DNA from: Chrysomallon squamiferum
Taxonomy: Eukaryota > Mollusca > Gastropoda > Neomphalida > Peltospiridae
Assembly (NCBI GenBank): GCA_012295275.1
Contig: CM022674.1
Span: forward strand, 15,662,444-15,713,799
Length of the DNA stretch: 51,356 nt
Direction of reading: 5' to 3'
The notes under the pieces were generated by a model that was given only the letters and a program-made list of their open reading frames with translations, did no database searches and had not been told where the DNA came from. Below, piece after piece: positions 13,165 to 25,224 of the stretch. Every line of letters starts with the position of its first letter. The first letter of the stretch is position 1. A program made the translations under genes and the position numbers.

Positions 13165-16100
13165 CTGAAACACACAGATTTACTAGTTCTATTCCACATT
13201 TTTCGAAACATTGCAAATAAACATGATAAAAATCAATAGAACAGTTGTCAGAAATCACTGTAAACGACAAAACTAGTGCACTGTAACAAAAGTCCATGGA
13301 AATTACTGCATTGCAATTAAATTCATTAATTTAGGTTTCATGATATCAACTTTCCATTTAGTGCATTTTTCAAACTGAAAACACATACCAACATCAGTCT
13401 GCAAACAGAACGGAAAGTCAGAAAGATAATCTGTGAGTAATAATGTTTAATTTTAAAATACGCAGAACTGTCTCAGCTGGGTCAGTTCAGATAGTTCAGG
13501 ATTCAGATTCTTGTGAGGCATCATATTAATAATATTATAATCTATTCCAATATTAGTTTTTTTAGACCTATTACTAAATTATATAAACAGTACAAATATA
13601 AATATGCAATCAACATTTTTATTAAGTAATATTCTTAGTCTTGTCAACTGTACTAAATTATTTTATATAAACAATACAAATTAAAATATCACAAATATAC
13701 ACCTGAACATAATGAGTGAAAACGTGACAAGTAATTACAAAGTTGTGATGACTGACAACAGAATGATGTTCTATGTTTCTGAATGACAGTTACAAGTGCT
13801 TTCATTGTGAGAGGCCAGTGTATGATGTGTCCTTGTTTTTCTTAACTGCAGCATGCTCACATATCAGATTTTGAACTCCATTGTTTAGCATATCTCTCAT
13901 TCAGTGTCAATTTGGCACAATGGTGAACATCATTAACACAAAAATGACACAAAATAAGAATGCATTCAACAGTTATGCCTCAAACCTACAGAACATCAGT
14001 CCATTAGTGATCTCAACACTCTACATCCAACCCGATGCTGTAACTCTTCCTTGGTACTTACTTAGTGCTATAAAGCATACTTAAAATTTAAATGTTTGGA
14101 ATAAGTCAGTATGAACATGTCTGATACTCTATATCAGGGTGACAAAACTGTTATATCTATTAAATAAATATTGTATGATTATTCTTCAGTATTGTGTCTG
14201 TTTTTTATATAAACATACTTTGATAATGGGTTGACTTCAGCTTTCAATAATCTACAACATTTTTCATTCCAAATCTTGGTCACTTCATGATTTCATGTTA
14301 ATTTACAGATACATTTCATCTGTGCAGTGTTTGAAACTGTCATCTTAATACACCACCAATACAGTAGTGGCATCTACGAATAGGTCAGTGTCCATCCATT
14401 ATCATGCTATGTACAAAGACATTCTTTATTTAATATTTATTTTTAAAGATGATTTCTTCACACCAGATATATATATGTATTTGAAAAAAAAAAAAAAAAC
14501 TACAATAAATATTTTAAAGTTATTTCGTGCAGTTAAACATGATTCTAGAGTAATTATAATAACATATGATTGTGTGTGTGTAGGTATTCCTTCACTTAAA
14601 CATTAAATGTAAATGTATTTTCAAAATAATAATAATAGTCATTACTCTATTATGTTTTTAAATTGTTTACAGATAACTGAATGATAATTTTTCTACACTA
14701 AGTATAATAATTTATATCAGATTGAAGATATATATACACAAACACACAGCTGCACTGGAAACAAATATTTTCTTCACTATGTCAAGACAAAGGGAGTAAA
14801 AACAGCTGTATTTATGCTTCAAAATGTTTGGATTAAAGTTAGTGTTACCTAACTGGGGTTATTTCATTACATAATACTTGTTGAAAACTGATTAAATATT
14901 TGAAGAAAGCATAGAATATTCAGTGACTGAAAACATACCAACTTATTTTCTTTCTTAAATGAATTAAGTGGCAGTCATTTTGTTATCTTGGAAAAAGAAA
15001 AAGAATACTGATCAAAGTTTCCAGTGACAAACTTTTCAGTAAGTCCTGTTACTTCATTTTTGAAATGTAGATAAATAAATAAATAAATGGCAACAAAGGA
15101 AACATTAGGTAAGTCAGGTAAAAATTCATTTTACTTATCAGAGACAAATATGAAATTTGCTTACTGAAGTGAGTGTAAGTTATTTTATGTAAAGGTTGAA
15201 ATCTGTTAAAGAAATATTTATAAGTAACAAACTACAACAAAAATGAAAAGTTACTTTTTAATAAAACCTGGACCTAGCCTGATACTGGCTTTGACAACTA
15301 AAGTTTTATCTGTATTGTACTGTACATTGCACACTTCTAACATTAAATTTTAATGTAGCTAATTTAAACAAGCAGAACATTTACTTACAATTCAGTTTAA
15401 CCCATATTTAGACATTAGCTGCTGTATGTTAAACCAGTTGTCTGTAACTGACCATACAACTCTTCTGTCCTGTCAATAGAACAATACAAAACTTACACAC
15501 TGATTTACCTTGCTTCATAAAATAACATTGTCAAGTAAGACTTTATTTTATTATGATTAATATTACTATTGTAATGAAAGAACTGCTGTCATTTACCAAA
15601 ATATTAATTAAAAAAAGGAAACATAAAAAGTAAGAATTAAGCACCAAGAGGAACAAAATACTAAAAGGCTAAAATTGAAAATAAATCTGTTTTAACTGTT
15701 ATTTATAAAAAAATGAGTATTAAAAATCATTAACACACTTGAAACTGATGCTTAAAATAAAATTGTATTTATTTAGTTAGTTAGTTTCAATGTACATCGA
15801 TCTGGTTAATTTACAAAATAAAATCTTATGAACCAAACATTATACAATAAAAACTCAGTCTTTTAAAACATAGATTAGCACTATTTACTAGTGTATTTGT
15901 AATATACTAAATTTGTTTCAGTCACATTATAGTTTTATCTGTACACAAGTTATTGAGATAGCATGGCTCCCTCTGTTCTGACTGAAAACATTAGCTGATT
16001 TCACAAGTTTGAAATCCGAAAGTGGATGTATAACTATTTCATAGCTGAACATTGTAAAAACAAAAATTCTTAATAAAACAAGGAGTGAATATCTGATGTC

Positions 16101-17117
16101 ATTTGAGGATATAAATTTAAGATTAACCACAGAAATAGAGATGGATTCACTTTTATAAATAATTTACTGAATTTCTCATCAGCTCCATTATCTGTTGTTT
16201 AACACTCACTGCACAATTACCTATGTACATCGATATATTACGCTCAAAACAATTACTTATTATAATTCAATGTATCCCATTTTTAGATTATTGCTGTTGT
16301 ATGTTAAACCAGTTGATGTTACTGATCATATAACTTTTTAGTCCTGCCAACAGAATAACATAAAACATATATATTTTTTCAAATTATTAAAATATGTGCT
16401 AACTTTCGTTTAGAAATTAAATAAAATAAATTTAATACAATAAAAAAACATTTTCTTTTCTAAAACAACCACAAGAACAACAAAATCCAAACTCTCAAAA
16501 ACTCAGAGCGTTATAATTAGAAGAGACAGGATGAAACCTTGGAAGATTTGTTTGTATCAAAATTGTTGTTACATTTAATTTCCAGATACCTATATAGCGA
16601 GAAAATCCAAATAGCTATGTAGTTTTTTAGTACAGGGTCATCTAGTTTATGTACACGCATGTGTGATTACAATTTAATTAAGACATAGAAAGTTAAACTA
16701 CAGGTGTGTGAAACTACAATTACTGTTATTGTTGTTGTTGTTATTAATTCAATTTGTTACTGCTTGTTAAGAAACACTCAAATTAAACATGTTCATAACT
16801 CACTGTATTTTGTTGTTGTTCTCTAAGACTACTGAGCAAACAAACACTTGTGTCCATTTTTTGAGGTTTGTAGAATACGGTAATTCATTGTCTCAGTAAA
16901 CGTGTTTTATCACCCAACCCAGTATAACACCAACTTTAGTTGAGCACCAATGTCAGCATTACAAGGAATTTTGACAGGACATAGAGGCAAGATGTGGTTA
17001 CTTTCATAAAATCGCCGAGATGACCGTGTTTCACGAGTAAAGATACAATTAGCATATTTGCAGCATCTGAGCCAACAGAAACTACAAAAACAAATACAGT
17101 ATATAAGTTTTCCTTAC
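13165..17117. other. First intron of the STAND/ankyrin gene
   Basis: AT-rich DNA with no convincing coding sequence. A direct repeat of about 110 bp occurs at 15385-15500 and 16258-16370, sharing TGTATGTTAAACCAGTTG and the flanking ACATTAGCTGCTG-like and CTGACCATA-like blocks. If the distal first exon at 19821 is used, the intron extends to there. Confidence 0.5.
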
Positions 17118-17230
17118 GAACAGTAGTGACCCAAATTATTTGCCATCTCCTCGCTCTGTGAATCACCCAGCAATGAGCTACTTTGTTTGCTTTCAGAGTA
17201 CTCCGTGCAGACACTGTTTATTTATTTATT

Positions 17231-17310
<80 letters not shown>

Positions 17311-17750
17311 GATTTTCTGCTACGAATTGTTACCTATGTTCAGAATAAAAGTAACATGACTAACACGCCCGTATCTCAAGAGAAGTTTGTTCTAGGTCAC
17401 TGGTTTAGCTGAATACATTCTCACTGTAAGTACGCGAAAATGTCAGTCCATTTCCTTAGTGTGTCATGTTTCTGAAAGGTTATTTCAGGTTAAAATCAGA
17501 AAGATATTGGGTGGATTATCAACAATGTTGAATAAAATTATAATACTACTGTACTTCAAAAGTAATAATTTAAATTTACTATTACTTCTCCCATGAGTAA
17601 GGTTTTTTTCGAATTAAATTAAGTAGGCCTAAGTAAAAAAAAAAAAAAAAAAAATTAAATTGACCTCTAATCTACTGAAACACTTTAAAGTGGAATAAAC
17701 AAACAGGCACAGTAGTAGGAAGAAAAGTAAATGTGTTATTATAGCGAATG
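17013..17750. repeat. Segmental duplication, proximal copy
   Basis: Collinear with 19658-20490. Shared blocks include CGCCGAGATGACCGTGTTTC, GCCATCTCCTCGCTCTG, TTTCAGAGTACTCCGTGC, TTTGTTCTAGGTCACTGG, ATCAACAATGTTGAATAAAA and GTAAATGTGTTATTATAG. It carries the 29-nt first exon of the STAND/ankyrin gene plus its presumed promoter side. The ATT run at 17233-17311 is much expanded compared with the distal copy. Confidence 0.9.
17118..17146 (-). CDS. First coding exon (proximal copy) of the STAND/ankyrin gene
   Basis: ATG at 17146 in the context GCGAGGAGATGG, encoding MANNLGHYC plus two bases, then a GT donor (TC|GTAAGG). The leftover two bases match the one-base start of the exon at 13164, giving an unbroken frame through the whole gene. 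Both ATG and donor are kept in the duplicated copy at 19821-19849, which supports function. No signal peptide. Confidence 0.55.
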
Positions 17751-18971
17751 TTAAAATTATATATAAAAAAAACAACAACATTTTACTGAAAATCGTCACA
17801 AAAATTAAATGAAGAATAAAAGTAAATAAATAAATAAACAAACTCAAAGAAGTGAATAAAGAAAGAAAGAACGATGTAGAAACTGGACACGGACATATCC
17901 CCCCCCCCGAAACTAAAAGTGCACAGGCGGACATATCCACCAGCGGAAATGCACTATAGGATAAATGCTCCACGAATTAAAATAAAAAGTATTTCTAATA
18001 ATTAGAATAATAATAAAAGGACAACGAGACAAAACATTCTTTCATTGTTTAAAAAAGTGCCTTTCACTTTATTGTCAAAATTGTGGGATTTATGCAACTG
18101 TTTATTAGGTCAAGTAAATTGGGTGTGACGAGCTTTAATGAATGAATAACTTTAAAAATAACCCACATAATTAGTATGACACGTGACATAGCATAGCTTG
18201 GAAAATATGAAATCATATTTCACTCGACACTGACAACACTGATTTCGATGTAAGATTTAAATTAATTGATTATACGAATGCAGTGAGAAATAAACCTGAA
18301 TGAATGGATGATTGTACCCTTTCCTTTATGGCTGGTATCTGGACTCAGCTTTTGATGCGTTTTAAACAGCCAGAAACTAATCGCTTCATTAACTAGGTTT
18401 AATATATTTAAAAAATAATAATAATAATAATAAATAATAACAAAAAAATTAAAAAAAAATAAAAATTAAAAAATTGGGATGTATATTTTAATTCAATCCT
18501 TAACAAGGTAGTCTTGGAATAAATCATCGAGCTGGCAATAATGCTTTCAATATAGGAATTTTTTCTGAAATGCACAGATTCCTTTGAACTACAAAACAAA
18601 TTATAGAAAATAATTGTTTATCTAAAGGACCTACCTGATGTGTGTTTAGTCACGTTCTTTCTGTATCTTTAGTTTTTGTTTGCGCTGTTGAGATATATCT
18701 CTTTTTCTCTCTGTTGTGCATATACTTTTGTTGTTACATCTAAACCAACGTCCAATAATGTAAAATGTACATAACATAACTGACCTTCCTAATGTTAAGA
18801 ATACCAGTCTCTCACACCGGATAATGTTATTAAATGTTTCCTACGTTCTCTGAACGATAGTACAATGAACACATAACACAGTGTATTGTGTGTGTGTCTG
18901 TCTGTTTGTGTATGTACTTTTGTATGACATTGTCACTACATTCTTATTAATATATGTGAGTTTGTGGATAT

Positions 18972-19022
<51 letters not shown>

Positions 19023-19657
19023 CATTCAGAGATAGATTGAGAGATAGATAGAAAGATAGTGACAATTTATAAGATCATGAAGACTCCTTGATTGATTCAG
19101 TATAGTCATGGTACAACCGAAATGACTGGTGTAATAAAATTATTTGTACCAGTCGTACAGAGACCTTGTATTACATTTTCATTTTTACTCGATGATATAA
19201 ATTAATTACAATTCATATCCTCAGAGAATGCAAAGAGAGGTATCAAGGACTTATAAAAACAAGAAAATATAAGGGAAATAAGTCAAAACTAATAATTAAA
19301 GTAGGTGTATTTTCTGTAATAATTAACTAATTAACTTTCCAACTTCGCGCAATAACAGTATTTTTCTCCATCAAGCATACATTCTCTATAACACATTGGA
19401 TAAAGAGCTACTGGAAACTAAATATTTTTTATAAAATAAATCAGATGGCCATTTTTATGATTTTAATATCGCAAATAATTCGAGATTCGAGACACAGTTA
19501 TCGATGATAAATACCATTAAACCATTTGAGACATTTTTTTTCTATGATTCTTAAGTAAGATGTAAGTAATTTAAGAAGAATAAGCTAATGTAATTCATCC
19601 TCAAACACAAGTCATGTAACAGGAATTTTTGTCCGCCATGACACTTTAGCGATACAA
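17751..19657. other. Spacer between the two duplicated first exons
   Basis: AT-rich, with a run of A/T homopolymers and a GATA microsatellite at about 18970-19021. No gene seen. It would be intronic for transcripts starting at the distal copy. Confidence 0.5.
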
Positions 19658-20490
19658 CGCCGAGATGACCGTGTTTCACGAGGTAAAGAATGCAATGAGC
19701 ATATTTGCAGCCTCTTGATAAAATTTCATACAATAAGGTAAACATACGAATTGTATACTGTGAAATAAATAAAGAACCAACAGAAACTACAAAAAACAAT
19801 ATAGTATAAGTTTTCCTTACAAGCAGAAGTGACACAACTTTTTCGCCATCTCCTCGCTCTGTTAATCACTAAGAATGAGCTACTTTGTTTAGCTTTCAGA
19901 GTACTCCGTGCCGACACTGTTTGTTTATTTATTTATTTACTATTATTACACTGTTTGTTTATTTTATTTATTTATTATTATTATTATTATTTTATTTTTT
20001 TTGATACAATTGTTTTACCTACATTCAGAATATATTTCACGTGACTAACAGATCTATCTCTCAAGTTTCATCTTCTTTATGTACTTTATTCTAAAAAGCA
20101 GTTTGTTCTAGGTCACTGGTTTAGCTGAATGCATTATCACTGAGAGCTGGTTAAAATGTCAGTCAGTTTTGTGAGTCTGTCATGTTTCTGAAAGATGATT
20201 TCAGGTTAAAGTCAAAAACATAATGGGTGGGTTATCAACAATGTTGAATAAAATTATAATACTGCTGTACCTCAAAAGTAAAACTGATATGAATTAAATA
20301 TTTTAAATTTACTTTTAATTCTCTCGTGTGTAAGGGTTTTTGAATTAAATTAAGTAGACGTAAGTACAAAAAAAAAAAAAAAAAAGAAAACAAAATGGCG
20401 TGTAATCTTACTGAAACACTTTTAAGTGGAATAAACAAACGGGCACAGTAGCAGGAAGAAAAGTAAATGTGTTATTATAGTAAATGTGTG
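19658..20490. repeat. Segmental duplication, distal copy
   Basis: Direct copy of 17013-17750, offset by about 2.65 kb. It differs by a roughly 60-bp insertion near 19715-19775 and by microsatellite length. It includes a second first exon with ATG and donor intact. Confidence 0.9.
19821..19849 (-). CDS. Alternative first coding exon (distal copy) of the STAND/ankyrin gene
   Basis: ATG at 19849 in the context GCGAGGAGATGG, encoding MAKKLCHFC plus two bases, then donor TT|GTAAGG. Length and phase equal those of the proximal copy, so splicing to 13164 also keeps frame. The two copies differ at about half their codons while keeping length, start and donor. It may be an alternative promoter/first exon, or the remnant of a duplicated gene. 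Confidence 0.5.
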
Positions 20491-20538
<48 letters not shown>

Positions 20539-21731
20539 GACACACACACATATATAGCTGTCGTATTTTTTACACTGAATTCACTGAAAAAGTTATACAT
20601 TCACTCTGTGTTTGAAATAAATTCACAACTATTGTGAATAAATATTTTTATTTTACACTAGTTTACTTTCTTTCCATTGGTTATTAATAAAGACAAGAAA
20701 CACTTGATTCAAAAGTTAAAAAGATTTTTTATTCACAGAAATCATGATTATTAACTGATTTATAACAGATTTATTTTAAAAATGCTTAACAAACAAATCG
20801 AAAATATTTTACAAATTATTAAAAGGATAATGAGCAAACAGTTTGGAATGATTTTTCATTTTCAGTGTTCAATCATGCCTGTACTGGGCACCCTATTCGA
20901 GTAAATTTAGAAGTTAATTTCACTGATAATTAATTGCAAAAATTTAAATTAAAATTAATCATAATTAAACATAATTATTATTAATAAGCAAATATGAAAT
21001 AATAATTATAATAACAAATTTAATTTAAGATGTAGAATAATTATTACCTATGTGAAAATGTAAAATGATATTAAGAATAACAAATTACGTTTAATTTAAA
21101 ATACATGTATGTGAAATAATTGTTAAATCGTAATTATTTTCAATACGAAAATGTAAAATAATAATTATCATAACAAATTAGGAATAAGCTGAACACTCAC
21201 AATGACTGTTTTATGGCTAAACACAAAGCCTGGATTTCATCTAGTTTTATCACAGTTCAGTTTTTTCCCTTTCGTGGTTTAATAATGTGTTATGAATCTG
21301 CTAATGTAAAATATAACAAATTGTGAATGATCAATTAATTGAAAAAAAGACAAATAAAAATGTATTACAATGTTCTTCATTTTCAGAACATTTTAGCAAC
21401 AGCAGTATGTAAGTGCATGTATGTATGTATGTATGTATGTATGTATGTATGTATGTATGTATGTTTGTAGTCCATATACTTGTATGTGTGTGTGTTTTTG
21501 AGCATATACAGAAAAGATGAACACAATACAAGTCATTAAAATAATTTAAGTGGGATTTTGTATACATACTGCAAATATAAAGAAATGAGAAAGAGTTGTG
21601 TTAACATATTCGAAAACTGGTTTAATAACAGGTGTAAAGTTATTCTTCAAAATTAAATTATATATATATATATGGTGGGTTTCAAGAACTTCAGCTTCGC
21701 CTAACCATTAATGTTAATTATTTGTTTGTCT
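20491..21731. other. Intergenic, microsatellites only
   Basis: TA run at about 20499-20535 and a GTAT run at about 21417-21464 in otherwise AT-rich DNA between the kinase 3' end and the distal first exon of the STAND/ankyrin gene. No coding sequence recognised. Confidence 0.5.
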
Positions 21732-21809
21732 TCACGTTTCAATTTTTCTGTCAATTATTTTCTGAAATGATCCAGACTGATTTTGTACATTCTTCAAGGT
21801 CTGAACAAC
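21732..21809 (-). CDS. TKL-like kinase, last exon
   Basis: 78-nt exon after acceptor TTTATTTACAG. It encodes VVQTLKNVQNQSGSFQKIID and ends IET with stop TGA at 21732-21734. Phase 0 at its start fits the PTIKQ exon end at 22241. The sequence matches the end of the kinase C-lobe, where an R-P-T-x-x-Q-V-V helix closes the domain. Assigned by context and phase. Confidence 0.55.
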   Translation of the reverse strand, partial: VVQTLKNVQNQSGSFQKIIDRKIET

Positions 21810-22240
21810 CTGTAAATAAAAAAGGGAAGAAATAGTAGCAGGTTATTTTGTGTATGACATTTACGTAGATATTTAAGTATATTATAACTGTTAGTTACTG
21901 GCAAATGATTGCAGTGTGATATCGCCCTTCATTTGTACAGTAAGTAACAACTTTTATTTATTAATGTATTATTTTTTTAATTCTAATTTCTTATTTTTGT
22001 TTTGTTTTTATTTTTGTCTTGATTTTCTTTTTAAATTGATTGATTTATTTAATTAATTAGAGAGAGATAGAGATACACAAAGAGGTACAGATATATATAG
22101 CTTTGTTTTGTTCTGTTTTGTTTTTGTTTAAGTTTTTTTTTGACGGAGGAACTATTCTTATTCATATTTAAATTGTAATTAATATTAGATGTTTGGGGGG
22201 TTAGGTGTTTTTTGGAGAGCTGTTAAGGGAGATCACTCAC

Positions 22241-22325
22241 CTGTTTAATGGTTGGCTGCTGTTGTTTAACACACACATCAACATATCATGAGGTCTTTGT
22301 TCATACTAATGTGTGTTTGTTCACC
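22241..22325 (-). pseudogene. Decayed kinase C-lobe exon (subdomain XI)
   Basis: The 3' end is clean: ...PTIKQ with donor CAG|GTGAGT. Upstream, one frame reads DLMIC followed by TGA, which looks like the L-M-x-x-C-W motif with the Trp codon turned to stop. Another frame reads VKQQQPTIKQ, where an R-P-T is expected and Q-P-T is found. The two frames do not connect, and GT-rich sequence lies between them. It looks like an exon damaged by microsatellite spread. Moderate support only. Confidence 0.35.
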
Positions 22326-22364
22326 AACACTCACAATTCACCAGCTCTATCACCTGACACACAC

Positions 22365-22737
22365 ACACACACATCACATATCACAGGTGGCTTGAATTCA
22401 CACAACACTCAAAGGACACACACACACACACACACGGCATGAATTCACACACACAAACTTGAATTCACACACACACACACACACACACACAAACAACACA
22501 CACACACAAACACACACACAAACAAACAAACACACACACAAACAAACACACACACAAAACACACAAAAACAACAAATTGTATCAAATTACCTCTTCCTCC
22601 TTCCAAACACATCCACACTCAAACACATAAACACACACAAACACAAACACACACACACACTCAAGCACACAAACATATACACAAACAAATCACATCAAAC
22701 TACACCTTCCTCTGTGGCGATCTCTTCAAACAGGTCT

Positions 22738-22795
<58 letters not shown>

Positions 22796-22883
22796 ACATA
22801 CCCACACACAACCACACACACAAAAACACACACACGCACACACAAACACACACACACAAACACAAACACAAACACACACACAC

Positions 22884-22916
<33 letters not shown>

Positions 22917-22980
22917 GCACACACAACCACACACACACACACACACACAAACACAAACACACACACACGCACACACAAAA
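22365..22980. repeat. CA/GT microsatellite tract
   Basis: About 600 bp of interrupted CA repeats on the plus strand, split by fragments of unique sequence including a partial exon copy at 22688-22740. Long open frames here are pure repeat translations and are not genes. Confidence 0.95.
22688..22740 (-). pseudogene. Partial copy of the kinase exon 3' end
   Basis: The plus-strand block CACATCAAACTAC through CTTCAAACAGGTCTT repeats, with several changes, the 3' end and donor region of the kinase exon at 22981-23033. A shorter echo (ATTACCTCTTCCTCC) sits near 22587. The donor flank is carried in the copy. It is embedded in CA repeats on both sides. Confidence 0.75.
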
Positions 22981-22995
22981 ATCACATCAAACTAC

Positions 22996-23195
22996 CTCTT
23001 CCTCGGTGACGATATCTTCAAATGGGTCTTCACAGACAAACAGCTCCCACATTACAAGTCCAAACGAGTAAACATCGGCTGCCGTTGTGATCACTGCGTC
23101 ATCCTCGAGTACAGTGGGGTTCTGCAGTATTTCTGGAGCTGTCCAGCGAATGTTGGCTGGACATGCACTGTAGTTACGACGACCTGTACAGTTAC
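22996..23195 (-). CDS. TKL-like kinase exon, activation segment to helix F
   Basis: 200-nt exon, acceptor GACACAG, donor GAAGAG|GTAGTT. It encodes CNCTGRRNYSACPAN, then IRWTAPEIL (the APE motif of subdomain VIII) and ADVYSFGLVMWEL (subdomain IX, with the invariant Asp), ending DPFEDIVTEEE. The W-T-A-P-E form and D-V-Y-S-F-G-x-x-M-W-E are typical of tyrosine-kinase-like kinases. It joins in phase to the DFG exon at 24108. Intact by itself. Confidence 0.85.
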
Positions 23196-24107
23196 CTGTG
23201 TCTTTGTACAGTCCATTTAGTAACTATTCTAAAACTTAATAGCTGTTGAAATTAAATTTTATGTTTCTTTTTTTTTTTTTTTTAAATGAATATTTTAAGA
23301 TTATATACATACGTACATACACACACACATATGTTCTACATCCATGTTTTCCATAAAGAAATGGAAACAGACATATATATATACACATACACACAGACAC
23401 ACACACATACACACATGCACACACATACATATAAACATATACACACCTACTTAAACATAAATGGACAGTCACACACACATATATATATATACACACACAC
23501 ACTCACATATACACATACACATGTTTACAAAAACTATACATACATTAACATATGCCGTTATACTCTCATATTTATACATACAAACATTAATGTTCAAATA
23601 TGTACCCTTATTGAATTATATTAATAAACTACTAGAACACATTAACAACAGAAAATCTTAAATGGTTTTATATCAGTCTACACCTTTGCTAATGGGAGAT
23701 AACTCTGCCAAGAAAAAACACATAATATTGTCTACCATAGTTCTTAAAAGGCATTATGGGTAAAGTATAAAAATATATTTTCTTTATTTAATTTTCTAAT
23801 TATTTATTTATTTATTTATTATCATTATCAGTACTTTATATAAATAATCATTATATGTATAATATTTTTATATTAAATCTCTCATTTTTGCATTAAAATA
23901 TTCACATAAAGATTCACCAATACCAAGTTAAAAGTTTATTTTCCTTTTGAAATAAAATCTTGGTCTTCTACATCCATGTTTTTCTCACAGAAATGGGAAC
24001 AGACTGATACAAATTCAATAATTTCTATTTATTGTTCAGTTACTGGCTCTTGTTCATAACAATAATGTCTGCCATTTTTGTTACAAGGAATTGTGGGTAA
24101 AACTCAC
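23196..24107. other. Kinase intron
   Basis: AT-rich intron with a TA/CA microsatellite at about 23315-23525. Two short blocks (CTACATCCATGTTTT with AGAAATGGRAACAGAC) occur at about 23336 and 23970, indicating an internal duplication. No coding sequence seen. Confidence 0.5.
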
Positions 24108-24177
24108 AGCAGCAGTCTTCCTTTGTACAGTTCTGTCTTAGTGGCTGTATCATTTTTGTCAATCCAAAATCAGCAAC
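24108..24177 (-). CDS. TKL-like kinase exon with DFG motif
   Basis: 70-nt exon with acceptor AAAATTTCAG and donor TGCT|GTGAGT. It encodes VADFGLTKMIQPLRQ then NCTKEDCCC. The Asp-Phe-Gly of subdomain VII, which binds the metal-ATP complex, is intact. It ends with one base, matching the two-base start of the exon at 23195. Confidence 0.85.
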
Positions 24178-24194
24178 CTGAAATTTTATAAAAA

Positions 24195-24285
24195 TTAAAA
24201 TTTATTTATAATTCACCAAATTTGTCTTTAAGAATCTGAAGCATAGCCTACAAGAACCTTGTTTGAAACAAATCTCTTAAGAAAA
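24195..24285 (-). pseudogene. Decayed catalytic-loop exon of the kinase
   Basis: The catalytic loop H-R-D-L-K-x-x-N is expected just before the DFG exon. Here, in minus-strand order, I see FLRDL in one frame, SNKVLVGYASDS in a second and LKDKFG in a third, within about 75 nt. The His of HRD is replaced by Leu, one base is missing after RDL and one base is extra after GYASDS. A weak donor (TTTG|GTGAAT) follows. If these bases are right, the encoded kinase could not be made in one frame through this exon. Confidence 0.5.
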
Positions 24286-24455
24286 TAATAATAAATTTTA
24301 TTTTTAAAAAAAAAAATAATTCTGCTGACACTGTCAGAACAGTCAGAGATTGTGTTCATGATAACCATGAATTAAAAAACTCTTTTAGAGCAGAAAAACA
24401 AAATATTAATTATTCCTGGTGCTAGACATAAATTTTTAATGTTCTGCAGACGTAC

Positions 24456-24609
24456 AATTTTGAGTCGATGCGGCCATATTAGCTTGAAGTCTCTCATTTT
24501 AAGAAGATCTTTTATGCAGCTGCCATTCACAAATTCAGTGATGATACACGGATGTCTGCGATCAATGCACAGTCCCAGCACCTCAACGATGTTTTTATGA
24601 CGTTGGCGA
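24456..24609 (-). CDS. TKL-like kinase exon, helix C to helix D
   Basis: Acceptor TTTTAG at 24610, then RQRHKNIVEVLGLCIDRRHP, CIITEFVNGSCIKDLL and LIWPHRLKI. R-H-x-N-I-V is subdomain IV and the TEF-x-x-G-S stretch is the hinge (subdomain V). A possible donor (ATT|GTACGT) ends it at 24456, but the frame runs on as VRLQNI before degenerating, so helix E sequence may have been lost here. The upstream join to 24763 is in phase (AG+T). Confidence 0.75.
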
Positions 24610-24762
24610 CTAAAAGAGAAAACAAATCTAAGTTAATTGTATGAAGCAAGGGAAAGAATCTTTTGAAAGTGAATATTAATTCCTTTCATATGGAAGTTAT
24701 TATGTAGTTGTACTCTCTCTCTCTCGCTCTCTCTCTCTCTGTCCCTTTTTTTTTTCTCTCAC

Positions 24763-24909
24763 CTGATAAACCAAACTTCTTTCTTCATCAGCTCTATGAT
24801 GTCATCAGTCACCTGGTTGTCATGGATATTAATTGTTAATCGTTTCAGTGCCACAGTCATGTCGTGCCATTCTGCTACATGAGTGTCTCCAAAACTGCTA
24901 CCTCCGAGT
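24763..24909 (-). CDS. TKL-like kinase exon with glycine loop and VALK lysine
   Basis: 147-nt exon, acceptor ATGATTCAG, donor ATCAG|GTGAGA. It encodes LGGSSFGDTHVAEWHD (glycine-rich loop of the L-G-x-S-x-F-G-x-V type), then MTVALKRLTINI with the ATP-anchoring Lys, and a helix C containing LMKKEVWF with the partner Glu. Intact, and in phase on both sides. Confidence 0.85.
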
Positions 24910-25224
24910 CTGAATCATGACACATATGACATCATAAAGATATGTGTGACATCATAAAGATATGTTTTTCATTCTTAAGGAATGTACTATGTAAAATACC
25001 TCACATGATTTCAAGTTGAAAATGGTGCAAAAGCTGATCAAAATTTGATTGAGAGAAAATCTTTACTAATCCACAACTTTAATCAAAAAATGTTTCCTTA
25101 AATATCTAATTAATAAATATAAATAAAATATATATATGTATGTAAAAAAATAATTAAAAGGAAAAGAAATAAAAATACGAATCCTATATGTGCATTTGTA
25201 AATTCGCCATGGCAGTCAGCTCAC

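Noticed and set aside
16936-17214. 92-codon minus-strand frame across the duplicated block
   Set aside because: The sister copy keeps only the ATG, 29 nt and donor. The rest of the frame is not conserved, so a short first exon fits better.
22459-22985. Long open frames of Thr-His or Val-Cys repeats on both strands
   Set aside because: They are translations of a CA/GT microsatellite with no other sequence content.
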